From Phycisphaerae bacterium (lineage in GTDB: Bacteria > Planctomycetota > Phycisphaerae > Phycisphaerales > UBA1924), in contig JAUILU010000003.1 in assembly GCA_030432905.1 (NCBI GenBank), positions 62,001 through 126,000 on the forward strand: a DNA stretch of 64,000 nucleotides, read 5' to 3'. Numbering within the stretch: position 1 is the stretch's first letter; every line of letters starts with the position of its first letter. A model generated the notes under the pieces. It was not told where the DNA came from, did no database searches, and worked only from the letters and a program-made list of their open reading frames with translations. This document shows positions 9,890 through 19,955 of the stretch, piece after piece. The position numbers and the translations under genes were made by a program.

Positions 9890-12669
9890 GTCCATGATCC
9901 TACCGCAAAGAGTCCGCCCCACAAAGCAGGATGTTGCCCTTCGGCAGACGACTTGGCAAGTAGCTTTGCCAGCCCCTCTACAGGGTCCAGAAACTCCGAT
10001 TTGTTATCAGAGTACAAGGTCGTAAATGTGTCCTTCGCATACGAGTCAGAGAGACGCCATGTGCTCGCGATGACACTGCGCGCGCCCGCCAGGAGCATTG
10101 CCCGGATGAGACCAAAGTTTTCGCCCGAGTAGTCGCCGTCGACGTAGCCCGTTTCGCACCCTCCCAGGACCACCGCCACACCAAGCAAAGGCAGCTCAGC
10201 CACACGTCGCGCCGAGCACCAACCATCACCGAGTAGCAACCGTGACCCCATCGGATCCTGTGGCGCATACTCCGCATGGCAGGCAAGGTGAACAACGTTC
10301 ACGCTCGCAGCTTCCTCAGCAAGCGACTCCAGAGTGACGCTTTCTGCGTACAAACTCCGGCAGTTTGCATTTTTAGCAATAGCATCGATCTCGTCAGCGA
10401 TGTAAGGCGCCCGCTCGTCGGGCACGCCGGCGACAAGCAGGCCGTCTCGCCGATCCGAAACCAGATCTGACGTCTGCCTCGCCCACGTCAAGCTCGGAGC
10501 CAGAACGGGTGTGCAGCGTTCTACCAGCGCAACGCCCCCGACACGAACTGCCGATACTGGCAGGTTCGCAAGCGCACGGGGCAGCACGAAAACGATGCGC
10601 TTAGATTCTTCGATCGTGCTTTGAACGCCGCCGAGTAAACCGTCCCCCAGAAAATCGAGAGCTGCCTCTATCCGGGCATTGAGGCTTTCGGACACTTCGC
10701 GACCGATCGCAAGCCGGACCTGCGCCCGATCGATGTCATTCAACAACGATCGGCACTTCGAGACGGCGGCTTCGTATCCAATACTGCACGAAGTCAAGTG
10801 TACTTGGTCGTATTGTACGACGATGCAATGCAGTTCCTGCCCAACGACCTCGATTGTTATCGCCGCGCAATCTGGCGGAACGGCATCGAGCAGCTCGTCA
10901 TATGCAAACCGGAATTCGTGGTTGGCAACGCCCCGGCCACTATCAACAGTTGCCTCTTTGCTTGCGATTGCCGACTGGAGATCATGCAACCTGAGTCGCA
11001 TCTTATTGATCGCAGAGTCGCCCACGCCATCACTCTGCGCAGCCTCGATCATGTCGAGTGTCGCTACGACATCGCATTCAAGTTGTAAGATCTCCTCGTT
11101 ACTCACACCAGGACTCACGCCGAGCGATTCGATAAGCGACCTTGCGTTTCGGCGTTCAGATGCTTCAAGCGCGAGCACCGGGTCATCGGTCTTGATCGCC
11201 AGCCTCAACGCCTCGTCATACACACCTGATTGCCCACCAACACACGCGGCACGGAGGCGGTCACCTGAGAACATCCCTCTTGTTGTTTCAACACATGCGA
11301 ACGCCTCGCTGATCGATTCTCGTGCCTGCTCGTAACGCTCCGCGTGGCGGTGGATGCCGGCCCGTGCTGAAAACAGCTCAGCGTCGAGATTGGCAAGCCC
11401 GAGTTCATCGACGAGTTGTTGTGCGTCGTCTACCACACCTGACGCTTCGTTCGTTTGGCCCAGAGCCACCAGAGCCCGGCCCTTATCAAGCAGAATCCGT
11501 GCCTTGGCTGGTGCGTGGGGTGAAAGCGTGAGAGCGTATTCGAGCGCTTCGATCGCGTCTGCGTGAATGCCTGCAGATAGGAGCAGGCCGCCCCGGAGTG
11601 CTTCTGATCGGGCAGCGCTGTTATGGAGCTTGTGTTCCAGACATGTATCACGTGCGCTTGAAAGCTCGGTGAGTGCGGCTCCGAGATCGCCGTTGCGACC
11701 GAGCCCTACGCCATAAGCCATGCGTGCCCGCACCAACTCGGCCTGCATTCCAGCATCGGTGAGTGTGTCGATCGCGGCGGGGAGCCTCTGCAAGGCCTCG
11801 CGCACATCGCCAATCGCGAGAAAGAGCTCAGCCGCCTCCGCTTCAAGTCTTGCCGACTCCACAGCATCATTTGATTCGCGGAATCTTGAGCTCGCACTCA
11901 GGAACAGGCCAAGGGCTTCGTGCAATCTGCCGCGCCTGCTGGCAAGGTCTGCAAGGTTGCCCTCAACGATCGCGGATCCGAAGGTCTGGCCGCAAGACTC
12001 GAAGCCCTGAAGAGCTTGCTCAAAGGAGGCCTTTGCCTGTTCAAATTGGCCAACGTCGAGAAATGCCTCGGCGCGGTTGCTCGCGAGCTGCGCCGCCAGG
12101 CTCTCGTTGATCCCGGGCACACGGATCGCCGCGTCGAATCGCTCGAGTGCTTCACTTGGCCTGTCGAGCATCCGCAGAACTACACCGGCGAGCATGATCG
12201 CGGTCGCTGATCGGTTGTTGTCGCCCAGACGATCGAATGTTTCCCCGGCCCGCAGCGCGAGTTGCAGAGCCTCGTCCCGCAGGCCCAGCACGTTGTGCGA
12301 CTGAACCGATGTCAGGCACGCCTCTGCAATCGCATGATCGTCACCCGAGGCCTCGGCAGCGGTGACTGCGAGCTCCGACATCGCAAGAGCCTGCTTCATC
12401 TTGCCCGAATACGACAGAGCGTGGCACATTGCCGAGTGAGCTCGCGCGGAAAGCCGCCGATCGCCAACCTCGGGTGCCAGCTCGATGAGTCGGGTCCCCA
12501 TCGCGAGGCCCTGCTCAGGATCCTCAAGCGTCGCGGCCCGGCATTCGTCGATCCAGCACTCGAACAGTGAATCGGGAGATACGGAACCGCGCAGCAGATC
12601 GAGTTGCTCAGCTTTCTGGAGCAGCATTGAATCGCACATCCGAACTGAACCGGGACTAGGCAATATCAA
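9886..12669 (-). CDS. TPR-repeat protein with C-terminal CHAT (caspase-like) protease domain
   Basis: TPR-like helical repeats; CHAT His motif 'HLACHAEY', Cys motif 'VVLGGCETG', 'GENFGLIRAMLLAGARSVIASTWRLSD'. Confidence 0.85.
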   Translation of the reverse strand: MILPSPGSVRMCDSMLLQKAEQLDLLRGSVSPDSLFECWIDECRAATLEDPEQGLAMGTRLIELAPEVGDRRLSARAHSAMCHALSYSGKMKQALAMSELAVTAAEASGDDHAIAEACLTSVQSHNVLGLRDEALQLALRAGETFDRLGDNNRSATAIMLAGVVLRMLDRPSEALERFDAAIRVPGINESLAAQLASNRAEAFLDVGQFEQAKASFEQALQGFESCGQTFGSAIVEGNLADLASRRGRLHEALGLFLSASSRFRESNDAVESARLEAEAAELFLAIGDVREALQRLPAAIDTLTDAGMQAELVRARMAYGVGLGRNGDLGAALTELSSARDTCLEHKLHNSAARSEALRGGLLLSAGIHADAIEALEYALTLSPHAPAKARILLDKGRALVALGQTNEASGVVDDAQQLVDELGLANLDAELFSARAGIHRHAERYEQARESISEAFACVETTRGMFSGDRLRAACVGGQSGVYDEALRLAIKTDDPVLALEASERRNARSLIESLGVSPGVSNEEILQLECDVVATLDMIEAAQSDGVGDSAINKMRLRLHDLQSAIASKEATVDSGRGVANHEFRFAYDELLDAVPPDCAAITIEVVGQELHCIVVQYDQVHLTSCSIGYEAAVSKCRSLLNDIDRAQVRLAIGREVSESLNARIEAALDFLGDGLLGGVQSTIEESKRIVFVLPRALANLPVSAVRVGGVALVERCTPVLAPSLTWARQTSDLVSDRRDGLLVAGVPDERAPYIADEIDAIAKNANCRSLYAESVTLESLAEEAASVNVVHLACHAEYAPQDPMGSRLLLGDGWCSARRVAELPLLGVAVVLGGCETGYVDGDYSGENFGLIRAMLLAGARSVIASTWRLSDSYAKDTFTTLYSDNKSEFLDPVEGLAKLLAKSSAEGQHPALWGGLFAVGSWT

Positions 12670-13228
12670 ACGGCTCCGAGCTAAACGTGCGATCCTTGAG
12701 CCTGATCTCGAGCTTGGCGCGCATGGGCTTCACCGTGGTGAACCAGCCGTCGTCATCGCGGCCAAGAACAATCTCGGCGCCATCGCCGACAAGTACGACT
12801 TCGGCTTCATCGACACCGTCAACCATCACGCTCACCGCACAGCCGGCGGGCACGAACTCGACAAAGAAGTCGACGCTGATGTGATCTGATTCGAGCATGA
12901 GCTGCCGACGCGCGGTCCCAGCGGACCGGAGACCCGCGACGGGCTTCAGGCTGTCGAACACCAGACTGAGCAGCGACACCGCAGGCGATGACTCGCTCGC
13001 GTCGAGCTCTTGCTGCATGATCTGGTAGGCTCGGTGCAGCGACTGACCAGGCGCATCCTCAGAATCGTCTGTTGAGGCGCTCACGATTAGAGCGGTAAAG
13101 CGGTCACGGAACATACGCAAAGAATCATTCGAATCGCATAGCTCGTTCAGCCGGCCAACCTGGCCTTCATCGAGCTCACCCGCGGCTTCTAGGGCAATCA
13201 GTTCGAAGTACTCATTCTCGGTAGACAT
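12656..13228 (-). CDS. Hypothetical anti-sigma-like regulator
   Basis: 190 aa; acidic helical N-terminus 'EYFELIALEAAGELDEGQVGRLNELCDSNDSLRMF'; lies between the ECF sigma and CHAT genes. Confidence 0.55.
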   Translation of the reverse strand: MSTENEYFELIALEAAGELDEGQVGRLNELCDSNDSLRMFRDRFTALIVSASTDDSEDAPGQSLHRAYQIMQQELDASESSPAVSLLSLVFDSLKPVAGLRSAGTARRQLMLESDHISVDFFVEFVPAGCAVSVMVDGVDEAEVVLVGDGAEIVLGRDDDGWFTTVKPMRAKLEIRLKDRTFSSEPFDIA

Positions 13229-13317
13229 GGGTGACCTCTGTTATGTGGCACTGCAGGCTCAGGAGCACTCTCAACAGCCCTCAGATACAGCCAAGCGTGA
13301 AAATCTCCAAACCGGGC

Positions 13318-13851
13318 TTACTCTCCAGACCCGACTCGCAGAATCCGGGCCAGCTTCTCAAGGCATCTCTGACGCGTGGGTCCGATACTCCCGCGCGGGA
13401 TCCCAAGCTCCATTGAGATCTGGTCGTACCCGGAGGCCACGGGCCGGCAGTGGATCGCGATCAGGAGTTCTTTGCAGCGCCCCCCTAGTTCATCAAGCCC
13501 CTGGTGGAGTTCGCTCAGACGCTCCTGCCGATCCATCTCGGCATCTGCGAGTGCCTCTGGTACCGGTTCGGGCAACCTCAGCTTGTTTTTCTTTACGTGT
13601 TTGGCGCACGCCCTGACCGCGGTCGTGATGAGCCACTTCGGGACAGATTGTGCGTCCCGCAGAGAATAAAGGCTCCGGTAGGCGGCGAGGAAGACCTCCT
13701 GGAAGATGTCGTCGCAGGCAGACGCGTCGAAACCGTTGCGTTTCGGGATGGAGTACACGAGCCTGGAGTGCAGATCAACGAACTCGCGCCAAGCGGACTC
13801 ATCGCCCTCGATACAGCTGCTGACGATCTGTGAGAGGGGCCGACTGGGCAT
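13318..13851 (-). CDS. ECF-type RNA polymerase sigma factor
   Basis: Region 2 'DDIFQEVFLAAYRSLYSLRDAQSVPKWLITTAVRACAKHVKK', region 4 'YDQISMELGIPRGSIGPTRQRCLEKLARIL'. Confidence 0.85.
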   Translation of the reverse strand: MPSRPLSQIVSSCIEGDESAWREFVDLHSRLVYSIPKRNGFDASACDDIFQEVFLAAYRSLYSLRDAQSVPKWLITTAVRACAKHVKKNKLRLPEPVPEALADAEMDRQERLSELHQGLDELGGRCKELLIAIHCRPVASGYDQISMELGIPRGSIGPTRQRCLEKLARILRVGSGE

Positions 13852-13955
13852 GCGTGTAAGTTCTCTTCGGTAACTGCCTGTCAGTTTACATGACCTTCTG
13901 ACACTTTTTTACCTGAACCGGGTATCTGGCACAAACCCGGCGTCCTCTTATTGAT

Positions 13956-15761
13956 GTGCAAGTCCGATCACACACAGAACGGCACCAGGCCAAACCGGCT
14001 CAGCCTGCCAAGATCATGCTCGTCAACTGGGCCCCGATCTGGAAAGGTGCCCACGTCGGGGGTGGGGTCAACGGTTATCTGCATCACCTCGGCCCCGCGC
14101 TCCGGGCGCAAGGGCATGAAGTCACGTACATCTTCGGCGGGCTGCTCTATACCGATCAGCCGAAGGGCTGTTTCTCAAGGCGACACGACGACTACCACGG
14201 CATCCGTGTCATAGAGATCATCAACTCCCCCGTGCTCGCACCGTCGGCGTCGCAATTCCGCGAGCCGATGGCTGAGGTGCACTCGCCCGAGCTGGTTGAC
14301 GAGTTCGCGCGTCTCCTTGGTCTCATCAAACCAGACCTTGTGCACTGGCACAACATCGAGGGCTTCAGTATTGGGTGCGTCGATGCCTGCCGAGAGATTG
14401 GGGCGCAGGTTGTTTACTCGCTTCATAACTATCACACGCTCTGCTCGCAGGTGACGCTATGCCAGGGCAACCAGACACCTTGTCTGGACTTCAAAGCGGG
14501 CCACGCCTGCTCAACATGCATCAAAGCGCCTGACCCGTTCAGCGAGAAGGCAAGGCGTATTGAGAGCTACGCAGCTGACCAGAACAACACGCTCAACCGA
14601 CTCCGCTCGGAGCTTCAGCGGAATGTCTCGGGCCTGAAACATGAGCTGAGCTGGCCCAAGCGTCTCGTCTCGGCATCGGTGAATACGTACAGGAATCTGC
14701 GCGCAATCAAGCACGCCGAGGCGAACCCAATAGCACTGCACGCACCGGGGAGCCCGACGGCGACTGAAGAGGACCTGGCTACATCCCCGTCGCCGAACGG
14801 GTCAGGTTTGTCGCTGTCGCTCCCGGTGCTCAGTGCAGAACAGATCGACCATGAGTACGGCCAGACTGCGGGCCACCCTTTGGACAATATCCCCAAACGG
14901 GACCCTTCCAGCGAAAAGCTGCTGGGTGCACACGCAAGACGCCGATCGGCGATGATCGAGATGCTGAACCACTGCGACAGTGTGCTCGCGGTCTCCGATT
15001 TCGTCAGGCTGAAATACGAGGCAGAGGGTGTGGCTCCGGAGCGCATCTCGACCATGCGCATCGGAACGAGCCTTGCCGACCTTCGTCCGCCAAGAAGAAA
15101 GAACGCTCCCCAGACCGGCCCGGTGCGCATCGTGTTCCTCGGCTACAACCACTTCAACAAGGGCATGCCGCTGCTGCTGGCGGCTATGCGGGGTATGAGT
15201 GGTGAGGACCTCCGGCGGATCGGTCTGTCAATCTACGCACCGGGCGTACAAACAATCGGACCAAGGTTCCGGCAGCTCTATCCGCCGCTGGCTGAGCTGA
15301 ACATCCGCGACTCCTACGAACCCAGTGAGCTTGAGCACATTCTGACGAGCCACGACGTGTGCTACGTCGGCAGCTCATGGTGGGATCCCCTGCCTCAGAC
15401 AGCACTTGAATCACTTGTATTCGGAACGCCCGTTCTAGGAGCCGAGGCGGGTGGGATTCCGGAGGCAATACACGACGGGAAAAACGGCTTCCTGTTTCGA
15501 GCGAACGACCCGCACTCGCTACGGGCGAGGCTGGTAGATGTCATTGAAAGCTTCGGCACGCCGAGTTGGCCCAGGCAGATCGATTGCCCAAAGACGATCA
15601 CCGAGCACGCGGCTGAATTGACTCGCTTGTACGGACGCATGATCACAATGCCATCAGAGCAAGCACTCCCGGGACGCGATACCGATTCCGGCAATACTCA
15701 TAAGACCGACCAGACTCACACCATGCGATCCCGCCAGCGTGAACAAGCAACACAGAAGTAG
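13956..15761 (+). CDS. Glycosyltransferase family 4-like
   Basis: 'MLVNWAPIWKGAHVGGGVNGYLHHLGPALRAQGHEVTYIFGG', 'WWDPLPQTALESLVFGTPVLGAEAGGIPEAI'. Confidence 0.85.
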   Translation: MQVRSHTERHQAKPAQPAKIMLVNWAPIWKGAHVGGGVNGYLHHLGPALRAQGHEVTYIFGGLLYTDQPKGCFSRRHDDYHGIRVIEIINSPVLAPSASQFREPMAEVHSPELVDEFARLLGLIKPDLVHWHNIEGFSIGCVDACREIGAQVVYSLHNYHTLCSQVTLCQGNQTPCLDFKAGHACSTCIKAPDPFSEKARRIESYAADQNNTLNRLRSELQRNVSGLKHELSWPKRLVSASVNTYRNLRAIKHAEANPIALHAPGSPTATEEDLATSPSPNGSGLSLSLPVLSAEQIDHEYGQTAGHPLDNIPKRDPSSEKLLGAHARRRSAMIEMLNHCDSVLAVSDFVRLKYEAEGVAPERISTMRIGTSLADLRPPRRKNAPQTGPVRIVFLGYNHFNKGMPLLLAAMRGMSGEDLRRIGLSIYAPGVQTIGPRFRQLYPPLAELNIRDSYEPSELEHILTSHDVCYVGSSWWDPLPQTALESLVFGTPVLGAEAGGIPEAIHDGKNGFLFRANDPHSLRARLVDVIESFGTPSWPRQIDCPKTITEHAAELTRLYGRMITMPSEQALPGRDTDSGNTHKTDQTHTMRSRQREQATQK

Positions 15762-15834
15762 AACTGTGCATGTATCTGTTTCGGTTTAGCCGCCTCCTGC
15801 TTGTAGGCAGCGCAACTCCTGTGCAGGGATATGC

Positions 15835-17712
15835 ATGAAAGGCTTAGTTATGAAAAAGGAAGTGGCACTCATAATTGCATCTGGAACGATCTCGGCCTCA
15901 GCACAAGAGGCTGTCACGGTAACGACGCTTTACGATGTGTCAGATTCGCCGCTGGCGACGGTACTGCCGCAGGACCTGCCCGGACCGGATGGTGTGGTCT
16001 CGTTCCGCGAAGCGGTCGCGGCGACGAACAACGCTGCCGGACCACAAACGGTGACATTCGCGATTCCGGAGTCTGAGTGGTGGCTTCTTGATGATGTAGC
16101 CCTGCTTGAGCTTGTCGACGGGCCGTTCCTCATCACGGACGACCACACCACGCTCGACTTCTCATCCCAGACAGACTTCACCGGCGACACCAATCCCAAC
16201 GGCGGCGAAGTCGGGATCTACGGCCTGCAGGTCAACGGCTGGGGACACCCGGCGATCTTTATCTACGCCAGTCACACGACTGTCAAAGGCCTCGGGCCGG
16301 TCTACCAACGCCGGCTCTCGGTGACCGTTCAGGACGGCAACTTCAACCGCTTCATTGGCAACACCACCGACGGGATCGAACTCGACCCGTACCCCGGCAC
16401 GACCATGGGCAACATCATCGGAGGCACCGAAGAAGGCGAGGGCAACTCGCTCGGTTCCGTCGAGATCCTCTGCGGCGCCAACGACAACATTGTCGTTGGC
16501 AACACAATCCGCGAGGTCAACGTCGTGGGCAGCCGGTACTGCGAAGAAGGAAACGAGTACCCGACGAACAACCGCATCGGCGGGCCAACTCCCGAGGAGC
16601 GCAACGTCATCAACGGGTTCGGCAGGAGGAGCGGCGAAGGCTTCCCGTCGGGCGAGGGCGTGCTGGTGACCTACGCAAAGGACACGCTCGTCGAAGGCAA
16701 CTACATCGGCGTGACAGCGGACGGGATGAGCAGGGTCAATCAGATCGGAACTTCTGGCGTGCGTGTCTACGACGCGTTCGACACCATGATCCGCGGCAAC
16801 CTCATCTCAGGGATCAGAGCACTTGGGTCCAACCACTCAGCAGGGCAGATCTTCGGACAAGCGATTGCGGTCGGATCGATCAACGCTGACACGTATCGTA
16901 CGACCATCCAGGGCAACCTCATCGGTACCGACGCGACGGGTCAGAACCCTATTCAGACCCGCAGCGGCATCGTCGTTGCCCCTTCGACCGGACTCTACAC
17001 CGTCCACGACACGGTCATCGGCGGCACAAACGAGGGCGAAGCGAACACCATCGCCTACACCGAGGTGCGAGGCGTGACAGTCTCGGCACTTGTGGACACG
17101 GCAACGATTCTCGGTAACAGCATATTCGGCAACGTCGGGCTTGGGATCGATCTTTACAAGATCGGGCTGGGTGAAAGCGGTGTCACGCCGAACGACCCGG
17201 GCGATGCAGACTCAGGCGGCAACGGGCTTCAGAACTACCCCGAGATCAACAGCGTTGTGGCGTCGGGTTCGACGATGACCGTGTCGGGCACCTTCAACAG
17301 CATGCCGAATCAAGACTATCGGCTTGAGTTCTTCGCAAGCACGGAGTGCGATCAGAGCGGCTTCGGTGAGGGCGAATGGTTTGTCGGTGCGATCGAGGTA
17401 ACGACAGACACCAACGGTGATGCACCATTTGACGCAGTCGTCGATATGGCCCCGAATGGGATGGGGTTTGTCACCGCGACCGCCACTGATCTGGCTGCAA
17501 ACGCGACCAGTGAGTTCTCAGCGTGCTTTGGCATGGCTACGACCACTTGCGTCGTAGACGTCAACGGTGACGGCCAACTTACGCCCACCGACTTTACCGC
17601 TTGGATCACAGCATTCAACAACAAAGATTCGCGTTGCGACCAGAACGACGACGGCAACTGCACGCCGACGGACTTCAATGCGTGGATTAACAATTACAAT
17701 GACGGCTGCTGA
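15835..17712 (+). CDS. Secreted parallel beta-helix repeat protein with dockerin-like module
   Basis: Repeated 'N.I.GN.I' strands (e.g. 'TTIQGNLIGTDATGQNPIQTRSGIVV'); C-terminus CVVDVNGDGQLTPTDFTAWI...NDGC. Confidence 0.8.
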   Translation: MKGLVMKKEVALIIASGTISASAQEAVTVTTLYDVSDSPLATVLPQDLPGPDGVVSFREAVAATNNAAGPQTVTFAIPESEWWLLDDVALLELVDGPFLITDDHTTLDFSSQTDFTGDTNPNGGEVGIYGLQVNGWGHPAIFIYASHTTVKGLGPVYQRRLSVTVQDGNFNRFIGNTTDGIELDPYPGTTMGNIIGGTEEGEGNSLGSVEILCGANDNIVVGNTIREVNVVGSRYCEEGNEYPTNNRIGGPTPEERNVINGFGRRSGEGFPSGEGVLVTYAKDTLVEGNYIGVTADGMSRVNQIGTSGVRVYDAFDTMIRGNLISGIRALGSNHSAGQIFGQAIAVGSINADTYRTTIQGNLIGTDATGQNPIQTRSGIVVAPSTGLYTVHDTVIGGTNEGEANTIAYTEVRGVTVSALVDTATILGNSIFGNVGLGIDLYKIGLGESGVTPNDPGDADSGGNGLQNYPEINSVVASGSTMTVSGTFNSMPNQDYRLEFFASTECDQSGFGEGEWFVGAIEVTTDTNGDAPFDAVVDMAPNGMGFVTATATDLAANATSEFSACFGMATTTCVVDVNGDGQLTPTDFTAWITAFNNKDSRCDQNDDGNCTPTDFNAWINNYNDGC

Positions 17713-17738
17713 TGCAACCGAGTTCAGGGAGAATTGAA

Positions 17739-19808
17739 ATGCATCTGAACAAAAAACTCGCACTAGCAGCCCTCCTGCTCGGCTGCGGCTCGGCAACTTG
17801 CCAGGAGTACACGCAGCAGAGCCCGTCGCCCACGGATATGCACCTGACCGCGATCGAGTTCGTGAACAGCGATTCTGGATGGGTCACTGCATCCTGGGCC
17901 AACAGTGGCGGTCTCTTTGAAACCGCAGATGCCGGCCAGAGCTGGGACACGGTCTTGATCCGAGAAGTGGAACGGTTCGATGCCCTCGACATGATCGATG
18001 GCAGCACCGGATATGCAGCAGGCGACGCGCTGTACAAAACAACAGACGGCTGGCAGACATGGACCCGCACAGAACTCCCGGCAGCACCGCAAGGCACACA
18101 TACGGGTGTATCGTCCATGCAGTTCGTCGATGCGAATACAGGCTGGCTCTCGACACGTCCGAGCGGCGCACAGAGCTACCTCTACAGCACGATCGACGGC
18201 GGAGCGAACTGGACCTACCTCGGCACGTTCGAGCTCGACTCCTGGAAATTCAACGACGCGTCCGTTGGCTGGGCGGCATTGCTCGACCACTCCTTCGTGC
18301 GCACCAACGACGGCGGACTGTCTTGGACACCTGTTCAGATGCCCGCCTCGATCACAACCTCGAGCAATGTCATCGAGGTCTTCTCGTACGACGAGGCAAT
18401 CGTCACCACCTTCCAGGATGCAGAGACTCGGTACAGTATGCACAAAACTACCGACGGCGGAGCGAACTGGGATTCGTCGCTTCCGGGCGTGCCTCGCGAT
18501 GCTGAGTTCACGGACCAGATGAATGGATACGGGTTCGAGCAGTTCGGGACATACTCCAGCTCGACCGACGGCGGGATGACTTGGACCGAGGACACAGAAG
18601 CCGAGATCGGGCATGAGAAGTTCACATGCGTTTCAGTGCTCGGAGACAGTGTCTATCTCGGTGGTGAGTACGGGTACATCACCGCCTCTGCAGACAACGG
18701 AGCGACCTGGAGCCAGATCTCGAAAGGGTCGGGTCAGGATCTGCGGCGGGTCGGGTTCGCCGATTCGCAGCACGGCTGGGTGACCGGTGACGGCACCATC
18801 CTCGGCACTACCGACGGCGGCGAAACATGGAATCACCTCCCTGGCCCGGTGCTGACCAACTTCTTCCAATTGTTCCATTCAGGACCTGCGGATGTCTGGC
18901 CTTTCAGCGCGACCGATGTCGCCATCCGATGGAACAGCGTCAACCTGATCCGGACCACCGACGGCGGGCAGTCGTGGACGCTCGAAGACCCTGACGACAT
19001 TTGGCCCGACGGCAGGATCTACTTGCTCGATTCCGACACCTACTTCAAGTACGACCCAGCGGGAAGGCGGATTCACAAGTCGACCGATGCGGGGCAGACT
19101 TGGACGGCGGGCCCAGCCACCGTGCCGCCGCTTGACGCGGGCGACACGATTCTGGACTTCTACTTCTACGACGAGATGAACGGCTGGATCATCGGCAGCC
19201 CGATCATCGCGTTCCACACACAGGACGGCGGGCAGACCTGGACAGAGACCGCCCAGATCATCCGCCTTCCCAGTCCTGTCTACAGGCGCGTCCGGTTCGT
19301 CACCCCAGACATCGGATGGATGGTCGGAAGTTACGGCTTGATCCTCCGCACAACCAATGGCGGTGACACGTGGGTCGAACAGACTCAGCCTGATACTTTC
19401 GATGATACAAATGTCGATCTCGTAGTCGTCAGTGAGACCGAAGCATACCTCGCCGGCGTAAGCGACGGACAGAGCATGGTGAAACGAACCACTGATGCGG
19501 GCACCACATGGATCGAACAGTACACACCTACATTCGGCGCTCACGGAAACGCTACCGCCAACAACGGGCTCGCGGTTGTCGATGGGAACGTCTGGACATC
19601 AGGGATCTTCGGTTCGATCTTGCACGGCCAAGCTTCTGGCGATTGCCTCGCAGACGTCAACAATGACGGCACGCTCTCGCCGACCGACTTCACCGCATGG
19701 ATCGCGGCGTTCAACTCAAACGCACCCGGCTGCGATCAGAACGGCGACGGGAGTTGCACACCCACAGACTTCACCGCCTGGGTTGCCAATTTCAACGCCG
19801 GTTGTTAG
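17739..19808 (+). CDS. Secreted YCF48/BNR-like beta-propeller protein with dockerin-like module
   Basis: Repeated 'TTDGGQSWT/STDAGQTWT' Asp-box motifs; start with upstream AGGGAGA; C-terminus CLADVNNDGTLSPTDFTAWI...NAGC. Confidence 0.8.
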   Translation: MHLNKKLALAALLLGCGSATCQEYTQQSPSPTDMHLTAIEFVNSDSGWVTASWANSGGLFETADAGQSWDTVLIREVERFDALDMIDGSTGYAAGDALYKTTDGWQTWTRTELPAAPQGTHTGVSSMQFVDANTGWLSTRPSGAQSYLYSTIDGGANWTYLGTFELDSWKFNDASVGWAALLDHSFVRTNDGGLSWTPVQMPASITTSSNVIEVFSYDEAIVTTFQDAETRYSMHKTTDGGANWDSSLPGVPRDAEFTDQMNGYGFEQFGTYSSSTDGGMTWTEDTEAEIGHEKFTCVSVLGDSVYLGGEYGYITASADNGATWSQISKGSGQDLRRVGFADSQHGWVTGDGTILGTTDGGETWNHLPGPVLTNFFQLFHSGPADVWPFSATDVAIRWNSVNLIRTTDGGQSWTLEDPDDIWPDGRIYLLDSDTYFKYDPAGRRIHKSTDAGQTWTAGPATVPPLDAGDTILDFYFYDEMNGWIIGSPIIAFHTQDGGQTWTETAQIIRLPSPVYRRVRFVTPDIGWMVGSYGLILRTTNGGDTWVEQTQPDTFDDTNVDLVVVSETEAYLAGVSDGQSMVKRTTDAGTTWIEQYTPTFGAHGNATANNGLAVVDGNVWTSGIFGSILHGQASGDCLADVNNDGTLSPTDFTAWIAAFNSNAPGCDQNGDGSCTPTDFTAWVANFNAGC

Positions 19809-19834
19809 GTAGTCTGCATAAGAAGCTAGTACAA

Positions 19835-19857
19835 AAAGCCGAGGATTCTCGGCTTTT
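19835..19857 (+). terminator. Intrinsic terminator
   Basis: AAAGCCGAG-GATT-CTCGGCTTTT. Confidence 0.8.
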
Positions 19858-19955
19858 CTTGTATCCATAGTTTAGGAATGAATCTCCTAAACGTGAATGA
19901 CAAACCTCCACCGGCATTCAGCCGTTGGCAACCACATCACAGATTGGAGATTCAG

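Noticed and set aside
17763-18614. 283-aa minus-strand ORF
   Set aside because: Antisense shadow of the YCF48-like repeat gene.
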